Of a DNA stretch of 64,000 nt, positions 57,702 to 64,000 are shown one piece after another. The notes under the pieces were generated by a model. The model was not told the origin of the DNA. It saw only the letters and a program-made list of their open reading frames with translations, and made no database searches. How positions within the stretch are numbered: the stretch's first letter is position 1; every line of letters begins with the position of its first letter. Source of the DNA: Liolophura sinensis (lineage: Eukaryota; Mollusca; Polyplacophora; Chitonida; Chitonidae); the NCBI RefSeq assembly GCF_032854445.1, contig NC_088304.1:22393704-22457703 (forward strand), read 5' to 3'. The position numbers and the translations under genes are program-made.

Positions 57702-58529
57702 ACAGCATAGTTCTAATATATAAGGCTGATACATGTGTGTTGAACCGTGCATGTAGATATTTGACATGCTCATTGAACAAAAATGCAATCATACTCTCAG
57801 TTTGTGTACTGACATTTTCCTACATGCAGTTGTAAGCCCATATCCAAATACATTGGCAATTTACAGAGTGAGTTCATGTGTATTGTATAAAAACTCTGGC
57901 TATGATGGCATTGATTAATAAGTACGTGTACATCTATGTTGGAGTCCTAACAACAGCACAGGGATAATTATTTGTTGGTGGACTGGATTAGTAGAGAGTT
58001 TACGGTACAAGTGTTGCACCACATTCCCATCAGCCCGGGTCACATTGTGTATACTCATACAGTGTAAATGTAGTATGGAAGGGAAGTTGCACCATGACAG
58101 ATCAGCACAAATTCAGTTTTGACTCGCCCAGTTCTTGAGGGAATTGAGCAATACCCTGTCACACATATAAAGTTAGGCCGGTTGTTTTTCACAAGGCCAA
58201 ACCTGACTTAGCCAGCGAACCAGGACATGGGCTTACAGGCAGCTTGAGGAAAATATGATGTGAGAGCTTTTATGGCAGAGGTAGGCTGGTAACTATTTCC
58301 TGTTCTTGCATGTTCAGGCTTGCCCATTCCAACTTGGCCTTGTAGATTGTAAATGCTGTTCTATTGTAAATATTTTATACGTATAAGCTGTAGGGTTGGA
58401 GTGAGGCAGGTAGCTCAGAGCTTAGAGCGCCTGTGTCAGGTAAACAGGTCAGGTAGGTGTGTCACCTCAGGTGTAGTCACATGTGTAGACCTACCACCAG
58501 CAGGTATACAGAATGCATGTACCCTATTT

Positions 58530-58733
58530 CTTCAACCTTTTCAACCACCTCTGCAACGAATATTTTCAAACATTTTGATGGAACTCTGGGGTGTAGACCA
58601 ATAATTTGCACAGTCTTAAGAAGCTTGCATCTTTATTGATCCAAAGATGTCAATTTTGTCATCATTTTTATAATAATTGTATGCATGAATTTGACTGAAA
58701 AGAAAAGTGCTTTAGTGGTTGAATAGGTTGAAG
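58530..58733 (+). mobile_element. MITE-1 copy
   Basis: Ends CTTCAACCTTTTCAA and TTGAATAGGTTGAAG (one mismatch). The interior matches the reverse complement of 15470-15667. Confidence 0.75.
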
Positions 58734-59655
58734 ATTTACAGTATTGCATGTATAGACACCTATATAAATGTATTAATGTATACTTGTATATTGTACTTGT
58801 ACCTGGAATATAGGAGATTTATGCTATATGTTCAGTTTCTGTTTTTATAAGAAATTGTTTTTTTTTTTTTGTTTGGGGAAAAAATTCTGTGAGAATACAA
58901 ACTGTACAGAAACAGTGTTGCCAGTCGATTAAGGTACATTGTATGCACAGGTGATTGGTAAAATATATACATGTGGTTGCTATGTCCATGCCTAACGTAT
59001 AGCTGCTCTGTTGTATGAATGCATTGTACATGCAGTCAATGCAGCTTCTTGTAGTAAATTGACGTTTCTAGAAATGCGTCAAGTACCGCTGAAAACACAC
59101 ATCAGTAGATTTGCGAATGGATTAAGAATGTCTGGAGCTTGTCACAAGTAGCTGGCATGTACGTTTGTATATTTGCGTGGTTGATATGGTTTAGGGGAAA
59201 CGATAGTGCTTGTATAATCTTTAACTTGCTACAAACGTGATTTCTCGTGTCTGAGGGATTGAGTGATTATGATTTAGTGTTTGTGTTATTTGTGTAACTT
59301 TTTTTCTGTATTAAATTAAACATACATAGGAAAACTGGTATTGTGATGGATACGTCTATATGTGTGGTTTCTTAAGTGACAATGTAATGGTGTGTATGCT
59401 ATGGTAGCATCTATCAGTGCACGCATTTGTACACGTATATTTAACCTGTAACTTTTTCTTGTCAAAAAAAATTGTGATTTTAGTAAGCTGCAAAATTTGA
59501 TATGTCAATTGAGGATACATGTATGAGACATGACTCTTTTCAGATTTAGCTATGTACATTTGTAGTTGTCATACTAAAGCTGTGTTATGACAATTACATG
59601 TAGTCTCTCTTTGTTTTATCTAAGTGTCATAAATATTCATATACATGTATTTTCA

Positions 59656-59737
59656 GGAAGTCAGGTAGCCATTGGAGTCACTTTTGAAGACTAGGCATTT
59701 CATCATATAGGAATTGTTGCCAGGGATATAACTCAAA
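59656..59737 (+). other. Possible MVP 5' UTR exon start
   Basis: An acceptor-like TTTTCAG at 59650-59656 precedes the MVP start codon by about 80 nt, so an upstream non-coding exon is possible. None could be located. Confidence 0.3.
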
Positions 59738-60774
59738 ATGGCCGCCCAGAAGCGAGCATCGGATGAGTCCATCTATCGTATCCCTCCATATTACTACCTC
59801 CATGTCCTCGACCAGAACACGAATGTGACTACCGTCGAGACTGGGCCAAAGACATACATCCGCCAGGATAATGAGAGGTACGCACCATCTTACAAATTCT
59901 TCTTCCAGACTCCTTATGTACAGTGCATGCGCCATTCTCTAGTTTTGCTTAACATGGTTCATTGGAACCACTATTAAATTTTTTTCACAAATCTTGAACA
60001 ATACTGGGGTCACGCTGATGAGGCAGGATATCTTGTCAGAAAACAGAAACACACTTCCACAGCCATTGTTTCTAATATTACTTTATACACATGCTTATCT
60101 TTATGTGAAGCATGCACAAAGTTATTCTTTCCAACACCTGACACAATTTTAATGATGAGCGCTGATTAAATAGTTCCGCAGAAGAAATCGGTGGTGAGGC
60201 TAAGCCTAAACACGTCCAAATGTGCATTACACAGACTGGAAATGTCAAGCGTTGGCTAGTGTCGAAAAGTCAAGCGTTGGCTAGTGTTGACTCGAAATGT
60301 CAAGCGTTGGCTAGTGTTGACTCGAAATGTCAAGCGTTGGCTTGTGTTGACTCGAAATGTCAAGCATAATAACTGATGGCCTGTTACTTAAAACTAATCA
60401 TTACTTCTGTATTTCACCTAAAGTGTGGTCACTTTCCGAAACACATAAAGACTTTTGACTCCAATAGTCAAGTTTGTCTGATTAGAAGTTAATCAGGCCT
60501 ATATATTAAAGGTCAGAATAAGGCCAAATTTATCGCTTCAAAAAATGCTACAGGTAAGGTGCAGTACAGTACGATTGTTTTACCTGATCAAAACTGATCA
60601 ATATAGATCGATGCAACATTTTGCACATTTTGGTCCATGCAGGTTCCCGTCTAAATGCAGTTTGGCCCCAGAAGCGTCTTAGCCATTTTTGTGGAGTAAG
60701 CCGAGAAATTGTAATGATGTATACATGTACCAAACTTACAAGTCACAATACATGTATATATATATATACATATA

Positions 60775-60839
<65 letters not shown>

Positions 60840-60843
60840 ATAT

Positions 60844-60907
<64 letters not shown>

Positions 60908-63900
60908 GAGGCGTATTTCAAAATTAGACAGCATCTGCATGATTTGTGTGGTATGGGTATGAAGTAATTCTGTATTAGACAGTATATGGATTATTAATTT
61001 AATTTGGTCCAGATGTATTAACTGGTGTGACGTGGTGATGATCAATAATATGAAATATTCTTAAGTATTGGCGTAAAACACCAGTCAGATAAATAAATCC
61101 ATGTAAATCATACTGTACTATGTAGTGTGACATGTATACTTGTCAGGGTGGTGTTTGGCCCGGATAAGATGATCACAGTGCCTCCCCGGCACTACTGTGT
61201 CATCGAGAACCCTGTGGTCAAAGACAAGGAGAACAAGCCAGTGACCGACCCCAGCGGTCAAGCCAAACTCGCTCACGCTGACCAAGAGATCAGGCTTGCC
61301 CAGGAGCCCTTCCCTCTCTACCCTGGCGAGCTTTTGAAATTGGTGAGTCATTCTGCTTGCTCAGGCTGAAAAGTAGACTTGACAAAAATTTACATGTGGA
61401 AGCTGTCTGTTTGCGTGTGGAAGGTCTGCCAACAACCTGCAGATCATCATGGGTTTCCCCCAGGCTCTGCCCAGTTTCCACCCACCATAATGCTGGCTGC
61501 CGTCGTATAAGTGAAATGTTCTTGAGTACGGCGTAAAAACACCAATCAAATCTGTTTGCATGTGCAACAATTTGTTAAAGTGAAGATAGAGGAAAGTTAA
61601 TTGTATTGGCATTACTTTTATCCGCAGTATTTTAAATCCTATGATTTCTATTAAGAGCGTTTAGAGGTACCTTAAATGACCTAAAAAATTTGGAATACAA
61701 AAATGCAATATTAGAGGTCAGTAAATGTCACAAAATATCATTTTTGGTTCTGAAACTTACAATTTTCTAGTAGAATGTCATCCTATGTTCCAAGCAAACC
61801 TTAAAACACCTTTCTAAAATCAACAGAACTCGGAAAATCAGGAAAAATAGGCAAGATAGTTATGGACGAGATTTATGGTCATTTAGTGCAGGTAGGTGTA
61901 GGTTGTAAGGCCGCATGACGATTCTTATGGATAACAAACTTCCCGGTTCGAGAACAGTATTATCCTTAAGTATCATACCCTGCAATCCATATATGTTTTC
62001 TGTATGCAAGCAGAGCAGTAGGCTACATTAGAGCAATGTACATATGTAATAGTGTATTCAGGGCTGTATGATATTAGTTTCACCTCTCACAATAGCCTTA
62101 CAAAGGCTTTAACTTACAGTTTGTGTACATGACATAGGGCTGTTCTTAACAGTGTTTGTTGTCGAGTTTCGTTCACTTCTTTTGTATGGGGTGGGTATCC
62201 GTTTTTTTTTTTGTTGTTTTTTTTTTTGGACTTCCTGTTTTGAGGAGCCTATCCAGATTGTCAGAGTTATCTGTGCCGTCAGGTACCTGTACGTTTTAGT
62301 GGTCTGGCTGCATATGTTTGAAGTCATTTACGGTGATACGTCAGCAAAGCGCAAGGATCATGCATAACATCACGCCAGGAAAAATGGGAAACTAGACAAA
62401 ATATTTTATTCCCGAATTATCCTCTGAAACTAACTACAGCAGTTTTAATATGATGGAATGTTTATTACAATTTAGGAAAGCAATGTTTATCCTCATCGCT
62501 TAACCCTACTTTTAAAACATACAGGCCTTGACACTGGAGCATATGTAATATAATCAGGCTTGACTCACATGACATAGGGACACCTGATTAACCATGCTGT
62601 AGATCAGTGAATGACTCTGTAGTTAACAAGGTATATCTTTTTGGCAAATACAACTTTTCTTACATGTACATTATCCAAATCAAACCAAGTTAAATTCCGC
62701 ATTCACCAACTGGCACTGAATAAGTTTGAGTAGATTTGTGTGATGTTCACCATCGGACAACAAATGAAGCTAATGATGCAAAGTGCTGGTAGCTGTCATA
62801 CTAGCATAAGTGAACTCTTTTTGAGTATGGTGAAAAACTCAAATCAAATAAATAAATAAATCATTTGTTTCTTTTTAGGCTGTGACACCTCTGAAAGTAG
62901 TAGTCGCTAATGCAGCGCTAAGACTGCGAGCTATTCTAGACTTTGAGGACGAGTCCGGCGAGAAGCGGGTAGCAGGGGATGAGTGGCTGTTTGAAGGACC
63001 AGGTACAAATACAAAATGATTTTCATTCGTGTAAAGAACATGCTAAGGACAGGTAACCATTTGAATCTTCAGCTTTCATGTGCCTGTCAGTTTCATCATT
63101 GGGATTTACCTTCTTTTTGACAATGTAAACTTGGATTTTTCGTTTCACTTGAAAAGAGAATTTTTAGAAAAAAATTATTCTCATAAAATCTTGCTTTTGT
63201 TAATGAAACTTATACATGTATATATGGTATTAATAAGATATCGGGGCCTCCATGGCTCAGTTGGTTAGCGCGCTAGCGCAGCGCAATGACCCAGAAGCCT
63301 CTCACCAATGCGGGCGCTGTGAGTTCAAGTCCAGCTCATGCTGGCTTCCTCTCCGGCCGTACGTGGGAAGGTCTGTTAGCAACCTGCAGATGGTCGTGGG
63401 TTTCCCCCGGGCTGTGCCCGGTTTCCACCCACCATAATGCTGGTCGCCGTCATGTAAGTGAAATATTCTTGAGTACGGCGTAAAACACCAATCAAATAAA
63501 TAAAATAAATAAATAAGGTATCATCCTACCATCAAGATAAAACTCGAAACATTTTTCCAAGACCAAAAGAATGTTCAGAATCCATCAAGATCAGTAACTT
63601 TGTCATGGAGAGGAGGAGGGGGTTAGATTTTTTGTTATCATGAGTGCTTGTGGTTAAAACAGAGGTCAGTTTTTTAAAATATTGCTAATTTTGTTTGTCT
63701 GATTTTGATTAGGAACTTACATTCCTCGTAAGGAAGTTATAGTGGAGGAAACGATCAGAGCGACTGTCATCAAGCCTAACCAGGCCATTCGTCTGCGGGC
63801 GCGCAAAGAGTGCGTGGACAGGGAGGGTGACTCCAGGGTGACAGGTGAAGAGTGGCTTGTTAAGAAGACAGGTGCTTACTTACCTGGGGCCTATGAGGAG

Positions 63901-63939
63901 GTGGTCGATGTTGTGAATGCCTATGTGCTCACAGAAAAG
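59738..63939 (+). CDS. MVP: Major vault protein, N-terminal part (continues past window)
   Basis: Main structural protein of the cytoplasmic vault ribonucleoprotein particle. Coding exons in the window: 59738-59877, 61147-61342, 62879-63002, 63713-63939, together 687 nt (229 codons, phases closing, last exon ending at a GT donor). The family length is about 890 aa, so roughly a quarter is present. Diagnostic blocks: [103 protein letters not shown] and [13 protein letters not shown] followed by RVTGEEWL. These are the first vault repeats that build the particle wall. The start codon has a good context (AAAATGG). Intron 1 holds a 30-bp minisatellite and a TA/CA microsatellite; introns 2 and 3 hold SINEs and R4/MITE-3 repeats. 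No break or frameshift seen. Confidence 0.97.
60233..60366 (+). repeat. 30-bp minisatellite in MVP intron 1
   Basis: About four units of gtcaagcgttggctagtgttgactcgaaat, the first shortened. Confidence 0.9.
60754..60905. repeat. Compound (TA)n/(TG)n/(CA)n microsatellite
   Basis: Alternating purine-pyrimidine tract: TA run, TGTGTG, TA run, TGTGTATATACACACA, CA run, TA run. Open frames over it are artefacts. Confidence 0.97.
61046..61100 (+). mobile_element. SINE-A tail fragment
   Basis: tgaaatattcttaagtattggcgtaaaacaccagtcagataaataaa, the 3' end of SINE-A only. Confidence 0.7.
61417..61553 (+). mobile_element. SINE-A, 5'-truncated
   Basis: From gtggaaggtctgccaacaacc to caccaatcaaat, in MVP intron 2. 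Confidence 0.85.
61671..61888 (+). mobile_element. MITE-3 copy
   Basis: Left end CTTAAATGACCTAAAAAATT. The right end read on minus is CACTAAATGACCATAAAT. The interior shares aaaatcaacagaactcgg with 34528-34715. Confidence 0.6.
62355..62550 (+). repeat. Dispersed repeat R4, copy 2
   Basis: Homologous to 40250-40445. Confidence 0.65.
62802..62865 (+). mobile_element. SINE-A tail fragment
   Basis: ataagtgaactctttttgagtatggtg..caaatcaaataaataaataaat, ending 14 bp before the MVP exon 3 acceptor. Confidence 0.7.
63244..63515 (+). mobile_element. SINE-A, full length
   Basis: The best-preserved copy: A box TGGCTCAGTTGG at 63253, B-box-like GAGTTCAAGTCC, body, and (AAAT)n tail. The near-direct repeat aataagatatc / aataaggtatc flanks it. 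Lies in MVP intron 3. Confidence 0.93.
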
Positions 63940-64000
63940 GTGAGAACACACCTGTGGCAGCCACAGGCCATAACACTAATACAAACAGATCTGAGGGTAC

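Noticed and set aside
59678-59935. Minus-strand 85-codon ORF over MVP exon 1
   Set aside because: Shadow of the MVP exon on the plus strand.
60621-61045. Several frames of about 100 codons with Tyr/Ile repeats
   Set aside because: They translate the TA/CA microsatellite on both strands.
63244-63330. Apparent tRNA gene
   Set aside because: A- and B-box sequences are present, but the fold is degenerate and the same head recurs in the SINE copies; it is a tRNA-derived SINE head.
63252-63483. Two overlapping ORFs of about 60 codons
   Set aside because: Translations of a full-length SINE-A; similar peptides appear at each SINE copy (37446, 53700, 42766).

Overview
This window is animal (bilaterian) nuclear DNA, most likely from a mollusc or another lophotrochozoan. 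The evidence is GT-AG spliced genes with short exons, three recognisable animal genes (IFT22/RABL5, XBP1, MVP), dense tRNA-derived SINEs ending in AAATAAATAAATA, and many short inverted-repeat elements and minisatellites. The species assignment is inference. Nothing bacterial, plasmid-borne or CRISPR-like was seen.

Layout. 1-2524: decayed non-LTR retrotransposon with an (ATTAC)n tail. 2.5-11.0 kb: AT-rich intergenic DNA with SINE fragments. 11.1-14.6 kb (+): IFT22 in six coding exons, a Rab-like GTPase of intraflagellar transport. 15-27.5 kb: no recognised gene; MITE and SINE copies up to 18.1 kb, then a 12.7 kb stretch without SINEs holding several tandem arrays. 27.6-46.15 kb (-): a 17-exon gene of about 857 codons with two SAM domains, coiled coils and a PDZ-like domain. 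All splice phases close, but I do not recognise an ortholog. 49.7-51.9 kb (-): XBP1, the unfolded-protein-response bZIP factor. 52-59.7 kb: intergenic, repeat-rich. 59.74 kb to the right edge (+): the first four coding exons of MVP (major vault protein), continuing outside the window.

The four genes have unrelated roles (cilia, scaffold, ER stress, vault particle), so no joint system is claimed. The most informative locus is XBP1. Exon 2 carries both IRE1-type hairpins around a 20-nt non-canonical intron whose removal joins the bZIP frame to a long transactivation frame. The unspliced frame ends in a peptide resembling the mammalian XBP1u arrest peptide, and a perfect ER stress response element lies about 150 bp upstream of the start codon. 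The second notable locus is a seven-unit 119-bp tandem array inside the SAM gene, in which an exon end with its splice donor has been copied repeatedly into the following intron.

Exon boundaries were placed by hand from splice signals, reading-frame closure and family similarity. No alignment or expression data were available.
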